Assembly (NCBI GenBank): GCA_048526005.1
Contig: DBFVEH010000007.1
Location: 1 to 64,000, forward strand
Source of the DNA: QALR01 sp900552255
GTDB taxonomy: Bacteria > Bacillota > Clostridia > Oscillospirales > CAG-272
Reading direction: 5' to 3'
Length of the DNA stretch: 64,000 bases
Positions 1 through 8,773 of this stretch are shown piece after piece (within the stretch, counting starts at the first letter, position 1; the number at the start of each line of letters is the position of its first letter). A program made the position numbers and the translations under genes. Below the pieces are notes generated by a model, which worked only from the letters and a program-made list of their open reading frames with translations, searched no databases and was not told the origin of the DNA.

Positions 1-70
1 TTCTTACTTCTTAAAGTACTTTGTGTTCAAAGTTTTTAACGAGATCTTAATTCGTTCTTTTGTTGTTCAA

Positions 71-141
71 TTTCCAAAGACCAAACCCGCCTCTTCCGAA
101 GCGGCTCGATTATTCTATCACATCCCTACCCCTTTTGTCAA
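71..141 (-). promoter_or_regulatory. Strong promoter and boxA-like leader, probably of an rRNA operon off the left edge
   Basis: Read on the minus strand there is a consensus -35 TTGACA (136-141), an 18-base spacer and a -10 TAGAAT (112-117). After it comes a short G/C-rich segment and then TGGTCTTTGGAAA (71-83), which resembles the rRNA antitermination boxA, followed by an AT-rich leader with TTGAACA-type words up to the window edge. This is the usual look of a Bacillota 16S rRNA leader. The 16S gene itself is not in the window, so the assignment is inference. Transcription would leave the window leftwards, away from dnaA. Bases 1-70 hold only this leader. Confidence 0.5.
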
Positions 142-223
142 GTGAATTTGTAAAAAAAATTTAAATTTTTTCATTTTTGATTATATCATTGCATATTATG
201 TCTTTATGGACATCTTTTTTGCC

Positions 224-258
224 CCAAAAAGAGAACGGCAGCACAGCCGCCGTTCCCA
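224..258 (-). terminator. Rho-independent terminator of the antiporter gene
   Basis: On the minus strand GAACGGC (249-255 complement) pairs with GCCGTTC (233-239 complement) and is followed by TCTTTTT. It lies just past the antiporter stop codon. Confidence 0.75.
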
Positions 259-268
259 AAAGCAAGAA

Positions 269-1477
269 TTATGTATTGCCCGTAATCTCCCCTGCTTTTT
301 TCAAAGAAATCTTCGTCAGCACAGGTCCCACGATCTCATAAACCAAGGTCGCGCAAAGGACAACCGCTTGGATCTTCCGCCCGATATCGGATTCTCCAAG
401 AGCCGTAAACTCGGAAAGCGCGATCTGCGCCATACCGACGGCCACGCCCGCCTGCGGCAGAAGCGTGATACCGAGATATTTGCGGATATTCGGGTCTGCT
501 TTGACCACGGCGGCGCCCGCCATTGCGCCGAAATACTTGCCGAGTGCGCGCGCGATGATATAAAGAGCGCCCAAGATTCCGACGGTCGGCAGAATCGACA
601 GGTCGAGATCTGCGCCGGAGATGACAAAGAACAGCATAAACAACGGCGGCGTCCAACGGTCCGTTCCTTCCAAAACGCGATCGACTTCAAAGCCGAGATT
701 GGAGAAAACCGCGCCGATCATCATGCAGAGCAGGAGCGAGGAAAGCCCCCACATATCGGCGAGCGCAACGCCGATCACCGTTGCCGTAATGCAAAGGCAG
801 AGACGATTCGCACGGGATTTGAACACTCTTGTGCAGAGAGCAACGACAAGACCGAGCGCAAAACCGATCAAAAGGGACAGAAAGATTTCAAGAAGCGGGT
901 CGAGCAGCATCGTCGTGACCGTCGGCGTCTCGCCGGAAGCGATCGCAACCGCGATCGCGTTGAAGATCGCAAAAATCATAAGCCCGATCGCGTCATCCAT
1001 CGCAACGACCGGAAGCAGCGTTTCTGTTACGGGCCCATGCGCCTTATACTGTCTTACCACAAGGAGCGTCGCAGCAGGAGCCGTCGCCGTCGCGATCGCG
1101 GAAAGTGTGAACACCATCGGCAGATAATCCTCGCCGAGCGCGCCGCAAAGTCCGGCGACCAGAAGCACGACGAAGACGACCGCCACGGCGCCGAGCGCCT
1201 GAAAGAATGTGATGACCGTCACATTCTTTCCGAGCTTTTTCAAAGTGCCAAGCTTAAATTCGCCGCCGATGGAAAATGCGATAAAGCCCAGCGCCAACGT
1301 TACAATCATGTCAAAGCTTTCCACCGTAGCCTTATCAATCAGCCCCAGCACGCTTGGACCGATCAGAAGTCCGGCGATAAGATAGCCCGTGACATTCGGC
1401 AGCTTGACAAGCTTGACGATTCGTGTGAACAGCAGACCGACTGCCATTGCGATTCCAAGAGACAAAAGAGTATTCAT
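269..1477 (-). CDS. Cation:proton antiporter (CPA2 family)
   Basis: 402-residue polytopic membrane protein with the CPA2/Na-H exchanger fold. The N-terminal helix carries PNVTGYLIAGLLIGPSVLG (about 28-46). The unwound-helix motif ATAPAATLL lies near 131-139. A DD pair lies at 161-162 (VAMDDAIGL); in the family this pair marks the ion-binding site of electrogenic members. It should exchange protons for Na+ or K+ across the cytoplasmic membrane. Length is that of the membrane domain alone: there is no C-terminal TrkA-N/RCK domain as in KefB/KefC. It lies 238 bases downstream of a PII-like gene on the same strand, which may supply the regulatory input. The exact ion is not readable from the sequence. 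Confidence 0.88.
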   Translation of the reverse strand: MNTLLSLGIAMAVGLLFTRIVKLVKLPNVTGYLIAGLLIGPSVLGLIDKATVESFDMIVTLALGFIAFSIGGEFKLGTLKKLGKNVTVITFFQALGAVAVVFVVLLVAGLCGALGEDYLPMVFTLSAIATATAPAATLLVVRQYKAHGPVTETLLPVVAMDDAIGLMIFAIFNAIAVAIASGETPTVTTMLLDPLLEIFLSLLIGFALGLVVALCTRVFKSRANRLCLCITATVIGVALADMWGLSSLLLCMMIGAVFSNLGFEVDRVLEGTDRWTPPLFMLFFVISGADLDLSILPTVGILGALYIIARALGKYFGAMAGAAVVKADPNIRKYLGITLLPQAGVAVGMAQIALSEFTALGESDIGRKIQAVVLCATLVYEIVGPVLTKISLKKAGEITGNT

Positions 1478-1645
1478 TGCAGCAACTTAACCGGTTTCGT
1501 TTTCCGAAACCGCCTTTCAGACTTTCACGAAATGGATTTGCGGACTGCTTCTTTTATTTGCCCAGAGTCCGCAGGAGATATTTGCATATTTTACCTATAT
1601 TATATAAAAGCGTTTGCCATTGTTCGAAACGGCCAAAACGAAAGC

Positions 1646-1666
1646 CGCATTTTTCTGAGAAATGCG
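1646..1666 (-). terminator. Weak hairpin between the PII-like gene and the antiporter gene
   Basis: CGCATTT (1646-1652) and AAATGCG (1660-1666) form a 7-base stem. On the minus strand a broken T tract (CTTTCGTTTT) follows. It could attenuate transcription from the PII-like gene into the antiporter gene, or be incidental. The rest of 1478-1715 shows nothing clear. Confidence 0.3.
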
Positions 1667-1715
1667 ACGTTCTTCCCGATCTTTTCCCTGCGCTTTAAGA
1701 TGCGCCGGCCGCAGA

Positions 1716-2054
1716 TCAGCTAAGTCCTTCCGCGTAGGAGACCGGCATGGCAAAGGCGATCCCGACGTCCGGCTTGGAAAGCCCGCCCGTGATGTCGTTC
1801 ACGAGCGTCCTTACCGTATCCATCTGAGAATCCTCCAAAAGCAGCAAAAGCGTTTTGTTGTTCCCGTGATCCGGATGCAGATATTTGCGCAGCGACCCGA
1901 ACATCGGAGGCGGCTCCGTCATATCATGTCCGACATATTGGACGATTCCCATGGAATCATAGATGGTGGCGCCCTTGATCCCCGCCTTGAGCAGCGCCGC
2001 CACTAGCTTCGGCATACATTCGACCTTATTCAAAATCAACACATAAAGCTGCAT
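1716..2054 (-). CDS. PII-like signalling protein (P-II family)
   Basis: 112 residues, the usual size of a PII/GlnB-fold subunit. It starts with a beta strand (MQLYVLILNK), then an amphipathic helix with ALLKAGIKGATIYDS, a long T-loop-like insertion (roughly 38-65, with GHDMTEPPPMFGSL) and a C-terminal segment ending PDVGIAFAMPVSYAEG, all in the PII order. It lacks the canonical GlnB T-loop uridylylation tyrosine context, so it is better called PII-like than a nitrogen regulator. The ATG follows a GGAGG-type site (AGGTTTTC region, minus strand). It is encoded directly upstream of a CPA2 antiporter, which suggests it regulates that transporter, as PII-like proteins do for other membrane proteins; this is inference. 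Confidence 0.72.
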   Translation of the reverse strand: MQLYVLILNKVECMPKLVAALLKAGIKGATIYDSMGIVQYVGHDMTEPPPMFGSLRKYLHPDHGNNKTLLLLLEDSQMDTVRTLVNDITGGLSKPDVGIAFAMPVSYAEGLS

Positions 2055-2231
2055 ATAGAAAACCTCCCACAGATTGATTTTATTTTTTGATTATAGCACC
2101 CCGGCACGGTTAAGTCAATATCCGCTTGTGATTTCTTCCGGATTTTTGCGGCAAATCTCTTGATGTCGGAAGCGATTTGTGATAGAATGAATTTTGTATG
2201 AAAACAAAAAGCCGCCCATGGAGGGACCACG

Positions 2232-3263
2232 ATGCTTCTTTGGAAAAATAACTGCACGGAGCCGTATCAAAACATGGCGACGGAGGAATATCTTCTCATG
2301 ACCGCGGAGGAACCGGCCGTCATGCTTTGGAGGAATCGGCCGGCCGTCATCATCGGAAAAAATCAGGATGCGCGCGCCGAAGTGGATTTTGCCTTTACGG
2401 AAAGCCGCGGCATCAAGGTCGTGCGCCGTCTGACCGGCGGCGGCGCGGTGTTTCACGACACCGGCAACGTCAATTATACCTTTGTCGTTCCGAACGGCAC
2501 GGCGCTCGATTTTTCCGCGTTCACAAGTCCCATCACGGAAGCGCTCGCGGGACTTGGCATCGCCGCGGAACGCTCCGGCCGAAACGATCTCGTCATCTCG
2601 GCCGACGGGCGCAAATTCTCTGGCACGGCGCAGTGTATCTACCACAGAAAAAAAGAGGACGGCTCGCTCCAAAAGGTGCTCATGCACCACGGGACGCTGC
2701 TTTTTTCGGCAGATCTCTCCTCCATGTCGGGCGCGCTGACGCCGGATAAGGAAAAAATCGCCTCAAAGGGGATCCGGAGCGTCAAAAGCCGCATCGTCAA
2801 TCTGTCGACGCTTCTTCCGCCGGAAAAATCCGATATGACGGCGGAAGCTTTCAAGACCTACCTTGAAGATTATTTTATTCAAAACGGCGCTTCGCCGGCT
2901 GAATTTTCGCCGGCGGACAGAGAGGCGGTCAAACGGCTCGCGGCGGAAAAATACGAAACGGACGCATGGCTCCTCGGACACTTTGACTCAGGTGAAAAAA
3001 CACGGCGCCGCCGCTTTGATTTCGGCTCGGTCTGCGTTTCTCTTTGCAGCAGAGATAAAAAAATTGAACAGATCGCTTTCTCGGGGGACTTCTTCGGCGC
3101 AAAAGACATCGCCGGACTGGAAAGGGCGCTTCCCGGCACGCCGCTTGATGCCGCCGCCCTCGCCAAACGCCTCTCGGACGCGGGGCTTTCCGATTATATC
3201 ATGGGCGCCGCACCGGCAGAGATCGCGGAGCTGATCGTGGAGACGGCGAACGCAGATCCGTGA
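2232..3263 (+). CDS. lplA: Lipoate--protein ligase A
   Basis: 343 residues of the LplA/BirA-like ligase fold. It joins lipoate, via lipoyl-AMP, to lysines of lipoyl-domain proteins such as GcvH or E2 subunits in the cytoplasm. Diagnostic segments are RRLTGGGAVFHDTGN (about 66-80, the lipoate/ATP loop), KFSGTAQ (about 128-134) with the invariant Lys, and the HGTLLF strand after it. The C-terminal 90 residues match the small accessory domain of LplA. The start follows GGAGGG (about 2220) with 6-7 bases of spacing. It opens the plus-strand block and is followed at 63 bases by a lipoprotein gene that does not look functionally related. Confidence 0.93.
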   Translation: MLLWKNNCTEPYQNMATEEYLLMTAEEPAVMLWRNRPAVIIGKNQDARAEVDFAFTESRGIKVVRRLTGGGAVFHDTGNVNYTFVVPNGTALDFSAFTSPITEALAGLGIAAERSGRNDLVISADGRKFSGTAQCIYHRKKEDGSLQKVLMHHGTLLFSADLSSMSGALTPDKEKIASKGIRSVKSRIVNLSTLLPPEKSDMTAEAFKTYLEDYFIQNGASPAEFSPADREAVKRLAAEKYETDAWLLGHFDSGEKTRRRRFDFGSVCVSLCSRDKKIEQIAFSGDFFGAKDIAGLERALPGTPLDAAALAKRLSDAGLSDYIMGAAPAEIAELIVETANADP

Positions 3264-3326
3264 TCTACCGCACAGACGGATGCTGAAAAATACGATTTCA
3301 CGGATTCACGAAAGGAGCTTGATAGA

Positions 3327-4133
3327 ATGAAAAGGCAGCTTGCGCTTCTCCTATCCGTTTTTTTGCTCGTCACCGTCCTTGCCTCCTGCGGCCGCACGCA
3401 GCCTTATGAACCGGAAACGGCAGAAACAACGGAGACAACAGAAATAATGGAAACGACCTCGTTTATTCCGACAGAAACGACGGCAGATATCATCCCCTAT
3501 CGAGTTGAAAGCGCGCCTCCTCCTCCCTTTCCCTATTATCAGGAAGAAAATGCCTATTTATGTTATGATTATATGCAGAATCGATATAAATATGTAATCA
3601 TTTATCATGTCTACAACAGAGGAACCCAGCCGATCATCGTATATCCATATGAATTTAAGGTTAGATGGTCGGAGGATAACAAAAGCGGCAACGTTACAAG
3701 CTCCTTTACGCCGGCTTACTTGTTCGGCGGTGAAGACGGATATGTCACCATCGAAGCGTTGTTTCCATCAGAGACAGTATCAAAAAAAAGCAATATTTCA
3801 TATAGCGGGACCGTCGCATGGCGGCCAGCAAAGCAGCAGGTAAAGCTCTATGCCGTGGGGGAAAGCCGCCTTGAGGCATGCTATGACCGGTCGACTTTTC
3901 AAGGAATATCGATAGAAGCGGCATTGGAGGACGAATCGGTCTCCCGTGTTTTGCAGCTGAATCTGACGATTTTCGATAAAGAAGGAATCCCGCTGCGCTC
4001 ATTCTCCGGCAGCGGTACCGCTTTAAGTGGATCCCTTCTATTTTTCTTTCCCCTTTACCGTGAAATCGACCGAAAAGATATCGCTTCTTATGAAATTTCC
4101 GTTTCCGATATGTGTTGGGAAAGCATTCCTTAA
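3327..4133 (+). CDS. Hypothetical lipoprotein with Thr/Glu-rich linker
   Basis: 268 residues. A lipoprotein signal peptide ends in the lipobox LASC (Cys about 22), so the mature protein should be anchored to the outer face of the membrane. A low-complexity linker rich in Glu and Thr (about 28-58) separates the anchor from a proline-rich stretch (about 65-70) and a C-terminal beta-rich domain that includes long polar strands and ends ISVSDMCWESIP. No catalytic motif is recognisable. RBS AAAGGAG lies 7 bases before the ATG. The neighbours (lplA, aminopeptidase) give no clear functional hint. Function unknown. Confidence 0.75.
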   Translation: MKRQLALLLSVFLLVTVLASCGRTQPYEPETAETTETTEIMETTSFIPTETTADIIPYRVESAPPPPFPYYQEENAYLCYDYMQNRYKYVIIYHVYNRGTQPIIVYPYEFKVRWSEDNKSGNVTSSFTPAYLFGGEDGYVTIEALFPSETVSKKSNISYSGTVAWRPAKQQVKLYAVGESRLEACYDRSTFQGISIEAALEDESVSRVLQLNLTIFDKEGIPLRSFSGSGTALSGSLLFFFPLYREIDRKDIASYEISVSDMCWESIP

Positions 4134-4185
4134 CTCATTTACATATTCAATTCAAACCGTTTAAAACGGATGGGAGGCATCAATT

Positions 4186-5472
4186 ATGAAATCCAAAAAG
4201 CAATATGCAAAGGACCTGCTGAAATTTTTGAGCAATGCGCCGACCGCCTTTCAGGCGACGGACGAGCTTTCCGCCATGCTGGACGCCGCGGGAGCCGCGA
4301 AGCTCGACGAGGGCGACGCATGGCAGATCGAAAAGGGAAAATCCTATTATTTTACCAAGGAAGGCACACAGTGCGCCGCGTTCCGCATCTGCGGCGACCC
4401 GCGCGAGACCGGCTTCCGCATCGGTGCGGCGCATCAGGATTCGCCCGGCTTCCGCATCAAAACGGTCCCCTCCAAAATCGACTGCGGCATCGAGCGTCTG
4501 ACGCTCGAATCCTATGGCGGTCTGATCATCCACGGCTGGCTCGACCGTCCGCTCGCCCTTGCGGGACGTGTTTTCGTCAAGGATGAGAACGGCGAGGCAA
4601 GACCCGTCAACGTCAACATCAAAAAGCCGCTCCTGATTCTGCCGAGCGCAGCGATCCATGTCGTGCGCGACGTCAACGAGAACGGAAAATTCAACGTGCA
4701 GACCGAGCTTCTGCCCTTCTTCGCACAAAACAAGGACGGCAAGCCGAAATTCCTTTCCTATCTCGCCAAATATATGGGCGTCGCGGAAAAAGACATTTTA
4801 AGCTTTGAGCTCGCGCCCTATGAGGCGCTGGACGGCTGCTTTGTCGGCGCGAACGAGGAGTTCATCTCCGTCGCAAGGCTTGACGACGCCGCCATGTCTC
4901 ACGACATGATGGCCGGCTTTATCGAGGGCGAGGAAAACTGCGCCGGATGCGACATCGCCGTCGCGTTCGACCATGAGGAGATCGGCTCCAACTCCAACCG
5001 CGGCGCCAAAAGCAACACGATCATGCAGATCATCGACCGCGTCTGCGAGAAGCTCGGCTACACCGCCGAGGATAAATACCGCGCGCTCGCCAAAACGGTG
5101 GTTTTCTCCGCCGACATGGCGCACGCGACGCATCCCTCCTATCAGGCGAAGCACGAAATGGCGCTGCCCGTCTATCTTAACGGCGGTCCCGTATTGAAGC
5201 TCGCCAACACGCAGTCCTATGCGACGTCCCCGCGCGGCACCGCGTTTTTCAAGCTGCTCTGCGAGAAAAACGGGATTCCCTATCAAATCTTCAACAACCG
5301 CAGCGACGCGCGCGGCGGCGGCACGATCGGCCCCGGCATCTCCGCGGATTACGGCGTGATGACCGTGGACATCGGAAATCCGATGCTGTCGATGCACGCG
5401 GTGCGCGAGCTCGGCGGCACCGACGACAGCTATTATATGACGAAGCTTTACGCGGCGTTCTTCAAGAACTGA
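4186..5472 (+). CDS. M18 family aminopeptidase
   Basis: 428 residues, typical length for M18 (aspartyl aminopeptidase/LAP4 type). These are cytosolic two-zinc exopeptidases that form large oligomers. Metal-site motifs are AAHQDSPGF (about 82-90, His and Asp), FDHEEIGSNS (about 260-269, with the catalytic and metal-binding Glu pair) and ARGGGTIGPGISADYG near 374-389. A dimer/cap domain sits between the two halves. The start follows GGGAGG with good spacing. It probably takes part in peptide turnover with preference for acidic N-terminal residues; the specificity cannot be read here. Confidence 0.92.
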   Translation: MKSKKQYAKDLLKFLSNAPTAFQATDELSAMLDAAGAAKLDEGDAWQIEKGKSYYFTKEGTQCAAFRICGDPRETGFRIGAAHQDSPGFRIKTVPSKIDCGIERLTLESYGGLIIHGWLDRPLALAGRVFVKDENGEARPVNVNIKKPLLILPSAAIHVVRDVNENGKFNVQTELLPFFAQNKDGKPKFLSYLAKYMGVAEKDILSFELAPYEALDGCFVGANEEFISVARLDDAAMSHDMMAGFIEGEENCAGCDIAVAFDHEEIGSNSNRGAKSNTIMQIIDRVCEKLGYTAEDKYRALAKTVVFSADMAHATHPSYQAKHEMALPVYLNGGPVLKLANTQSYATSPRGTAFFKLLCEKNGIPYQIFNNRSDARGGGTIGPGISADYGVMTVDIGNPMLSMHAVRELGGTDDSYYMTKLYAAFFKN

Positions 5473-5551
5473 ACGACGTATTTTTCCGGCAGATATAACC
5501 GCTTCTGCCGCCTGCTATCGCATAACTTTTCACCGGAAACGGAGTATTGCC

Positions 5552-7477
5552 ATGGCCTTTCTGCCGATTACAAAAGAAGAGATGGATGCGCGCGGCTGGG
5601 ACGCGCCGGACATCGTCGTCGTCACGGGCGATGCCTACGTCGATCATCCGAGCTTCGGCACGGCGATCGTTTCGCGCGTGCTGGAGGCGGAGGGCTTTCG
5701 CGTCTGCATCCTGCCGCAGCCGCAGAACGACGGCGATTACAACCGCTTCGGACGGCCGCGGCTCGCGTTTTTTGTCAACGGAGGCAATATCGACTCCATG
5801 GTCGCGCACTATACCGCCGCGAAACGCAAACGGCACGACGACTATTACACCGCCGGCGGCAAGGCGGGACGCCGTCCCGACCGCGCCGTCACGGTCTACT
5901 GCAAAGCGATCCGCCGGCTTTTCGGAGATATCCCTCTCTGTATCGGCGGCCTCGAAGCGTCCCTGCGGCGCTTTGCCCATTACGACTACTGGGACGACGC
6001 GGTGCGTCCCTCCATTCTCATCGATTCCGGCGCGGATCTTCTCATGTTCGGCATGGGAGAGCATCAGATAACGGAGATCGCCCGCCGCCTTGCAGACGGG
6101 GAGCCCATCGGCATGATGCACGATATCCGCGGCACCGCCTACGCCGTTCCGACAAATGAATACGTCTATATTCCCGATTCCGTGGAATGTCCCTCCTTCG
6201 AGGAGGTCAAAGCCAGAACGCCGGAGGGATATCTCGCTTACGCGCGCTCCTGCCGCACCGAACAGGACGAGCACGACGCCGTGCGCGGAAAAACCGTGAT
6301 TCAGCGGCACGGGAAAAAAATCGTCGTGCAGAACCCGCCCTCTCCCCCGCTCGAAACGGCGGAGCTTGACCGCGTCTACGAACTGCCGTATGAACGGAAT
6401 TATCATCCGTCCTATGAAGCGGAGGGCGGCGTTCCCGCTATCGAGGAGGTCAAGTTTTCCATCACGCATGTGCGCGGCTGCTACGGCGCGTGCAATTTCT
6501 GCTCCATCGCCTATCATCAGGGACGCGGCATCACGACGCGCAGCGAGGATTCCGTGGTGCGCGAAACGCAGGCACTGACAAGGCTGCCGGACTTCAAGGG
6601 ATATATCCACGACGTGGGAGGTCCGACGGCCAATTTCCGCCAGCCCTCCTGCGCGGGACAGGAAAAGCGCGGCATGTGCCGCGGCAAAAAATGTCTTGCG
6701 CCCACCCCCTGCAAGAATTTAGTCGTCGATCACAGCGAGTATCTGCATCTGCTGCGCCGCCTGCGCGCGATCCCCGGGGTCAAAAAGGTGTTTATCCGTT
6801 CCGGAATCCGTTTTGATTATCTGATTCTCGATAAAAACGAAGAATTTTTCAAGGAGCTTGTGCGCTATCACGTGAGCGGCCAGCTCAAGGTCGCGCCCGA
6901 GCACTGCTCCGCGAACGTGCTTGCCGCGATGGGCAAGCCGAATATCGCCGCCTATGAAAAATTCAGGGCGCGTTTTTACGAGCTGACGAAAAGCATGAAC
7001 AAGAAGCAGTATCTCGTCCCGTATCTGATGTCCTCCCATCCGGGAAGCACGCTTGCCGACGCCGTCGAGCTCGCCCTTTTCCTCAAAAAAGAGGGGCTGC
7101 ATCCCGAACAGGTGCAGGATTTTTATCCGACGCCGGGCACCATTTCCACCTGCATGTTTTATACCGGACTCGATCCCTATACGGAAAAACCGATTTTCGT
7201 CCCGAAAACGAAGGAGGAAAAGGCCGAACAACGCGCTCTTTTGCAGTATTTCCGTCCGGAAAACCGCGCCATCGTCCTCTCCGCTCTGCGCAAGGCCGGC
7301 AGGAGCGATCTTATCGGTTATGGGGAAAATTGTCTTGTTCGTCCGGACAAAACACCCCCTGCCGGAAATTTTCACGCAAAGCCCCCGCGGCAAGGCGCAC
7401 ACTCCGGGCTTCGCCGGAAAACGCCGCATGGGAGTCGCCTTTCCTCCGGGGCGGCAAAGCGATCCAAGAAAAAATAA
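5552..7477 (+). CDS. YgiQ family radical SAM protein
   Basis: 641 residues. The UPF0313/YgiQ layout is intact. An N-terminal domain has DIVVVTGDAYVDHPSFG (about 17-33) and GGLEASLRR (about 132-140). The radical SAM core has CYGACNFC (about 310-317), which supplies the three cysteines for the 4Fe-4S cluster. A C-terminal region carries PEHCSANVLAAMGKP and QDFYPTPGT. The family is conserved and cytosolic but its substrate is not established. The last ~35 residues are basic and low in complexity. It precedes galK by 24 bases and is probably co-transcribed with it. Confidence 0.9.
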   Translation: MAFLPITKEEMDARGWDAPDIVVVTGDAYVDHPSFGTAIVSRVLEAEGFRVCILPQPQNDGDYNRFGRPRLAFFVNGGNIDSMVAHYTAAKRKRHDDYYTAGGKAGRRPDRAVTVYCKAIRRLFGDIPLCIGGLEASLRRFAHYDYWDDAVRPSILIDSGADLLMFGMGEHQITEIARRLADGEPIGMMHDIRGTAYAVPTNEYVYIPDSVECPSFEEVKARTPEGYLAYARSCRTEQDEHDAVRGKTVIQRHGKKIVVQNPPSPPLETAELDRVYELPYERNYHPSYEAEGGVPAIEEVKFSITHVRGCYGACNFCSIAYHQGRGITTRSEDSVVRETQALTRLPDFKGYIHDVGGPTANFRQPSCAGQEKRGMCRGKKCLAPTPCKNLVVDHSEYLHLLRRLRAIPGVKKVFIRSGIRFDYLILDKNEEFFKELVRYHVSGQLKVAPEHCSANVLAAMGKPNIAAYEKFRARFYELTKSMNKKQYLVPYLMSSHPGSTLADAVELALFLKKEGLHPEQVQDFYPTPGTISTCMFYTGLDPYTEKPIFVPKTKEEKAEQRALLQYFRPENRAIVLSALRKAGRSDLIGYGENCLVRPDKTPPAGNFHAKPPRQGAHSGLRRKTPHGSRLSSGAAKRSKKK

Positions 7478-7501
7478 AAGAAATGTGAGGCAATACACGT
7501 C

Positions 7502-8773
7502 ATGTTTAGTCAAGCTGAATTTTTTGAAAAAGCCGCGCCTATGCTGAGGGAGCTCTATGCCGGACGGGATATGGAAGCCGTCAGGGCGCGCTACGGCGCC
7601 GCAATCGAGGAATTTGAAGGGCTTTACGGAAAAGCGGAAAACGTATCCGTTTTCTCCGTCGCGGGACGCAGTGAGATCTGCGGCAACCACACCGACCACA
7701 ACCACGGAAAGGTGCTCGCGGCCTCCATCGACCTCGACATCATCGCGGTCGCAGCAAAAACGGACGACGGAACCGTCCGCATCAAAAGCGCCGGCTTTCC
7801 CGAGGATATCGTCGATACCGCTTCCCTTTCGCCCGTCGAAGCGGAAAAAGGAAAATCCTCCGCGCTCATTCGCGGCGTCTGCGACGGATTTGCCAAAAAC
7901 GGACATGCCGTCGGCGGCTTCGCCGCTTATACGACCTCCGACATCCTCGGCGGATCGGGACTTTCCTCCTCGGCGGCGTTCGAGGACATGGTCGGCACGG
8001 TCCTGAACCATTTCTATAACGACGGACAGATCGGGTATATGGAGCTTTCCCAAATTTCGCAGTACGCGGAAAACGTCCATTTTGGCAAGCCCTGCGGTCT
8101 CATGGACCAAGTCGCCTGCGCCGCCGGCGGATTCGTTTACATCGACTTCGGAAATTCCGATACGCCGGCAGCCGAACGTGTGGAATTGAATCTTGCGGAG
8201 CATGGTTACTCGCTCTGCATCGTCAATACAGGCGGCTCCCATGCCAATCTCACGGACGATTATGCGGCTGTTCCCGCCGAGATGAAAAAAATCGCAGCAT
8301 TCTTTGAAAAACCCGTGCTGCGCGGCATTACAAAAGAAGAACTCCTGCAAAACGCGGCGGCACTTCGCCGCACGGCAGGAGACCGCGCTGTGCTGCGCGC
8401 CCTGCATTTCGTAAAGGAAAATACCCGTGTGGAACGCTTGATGCAGGCATTGAAGGACGGTAACATCTCCTCATTTCTCACCATCATAAAAGAATCCGGC
8501 CGCTCCAGCGCCGAGCTGCTGCAAAATTATTATTCGCCGAAAGCGCCGGAGGAACAGGGGATCACGCTCGCCTGCGCCATCGCAGAGGAGCTTCTCGGGG
8601 AGTCCGGCGCGTGGCGCGTGCACGGCGGCGGCTTTGCCGGAACCATGCAGGCGTTTGTCCCGCATGACAAGATGGCGGCTTTCAAGGAAACTATGGAGTC
8701 TGCGTTCGGCGCGGGCGCCGTAACCGAGCTTTCCGTCCGGCCGCTCGGCGCTGCCTTGGTATACCATGGATAA
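7502..8773 (+). CDS. galK: Galactokinase (GHMP kinase family)
   Basis: 423 residues. Galactokinase phosphorylates galactose at C1 with ATP in the Leloir pathway. The GHMP features are the sugar-binding segment RSEICGNHTDHNHG (about 55-68; family GR.N.IGEH.DYN), the ATP loop GGSGLSSSAAFE (about 151-162) and a C-terminal GGGFAGTMQAF segment. It is slightly longer than most GalK (about 390). The motif carries ICGNHTDHN rather than GEHTDYN, a variation seen in clostridial homologues, so another sugar substrate is possible. Its last 8 bases overlap the start of walJ. No galT or galE lies nearby. Confidence 0.85.
   Translation: MFSQAEFFEKAAPMLRELYAGRDMEAVRARYGAAIEEFEGLYGKAENVSVFSVAGRSEICGNHTDHNHGKVLAASIDLDIIAVAAKTDDGTVRIKSAGFPEDIVDTASLSPVEAEKGKSSALIRGVCDGFAKNGHAVGGFAAYTTSDILGGSGLSSSAAFEDMVGTVLNHFYNDGQIGYMELSQISQYAENVHFGKPCGLMDQVACAAGGFVYIDFGNSDTPAAERVELNLAEHGYSLCIVNTGGSHANLTDDYAAVPAEMKKIAAFFEKPVLRGITKEELLQNAAALRRTAGDRAVLRALHFVKENTRVERLMQALKDGNISSFLTIIKESGRSSAELLQNYYSPKAPEEQGITLACAIAEELLGESGAWRVHGGGFAGTMQAFVPHDKMAAFKETMESAFGAGAVTELSVRPLGAALVYHG

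Noticed and set aside
206..1723. 505-codon open frame on the plus strand over the antiporter gene
   Set aside because: It is antisense to a clear CPA2 antiporter, is rich in Arg, His, Asp and Gln with no fold-like pattern, and is explained by the codon bias of the real gene.
6719..8407. 562-codon open frame antisense to ygiQ and galK
   Set aside because: It spans the end of one gene, an intergenic gap and another gene, with no RBS and no recognisable domain.
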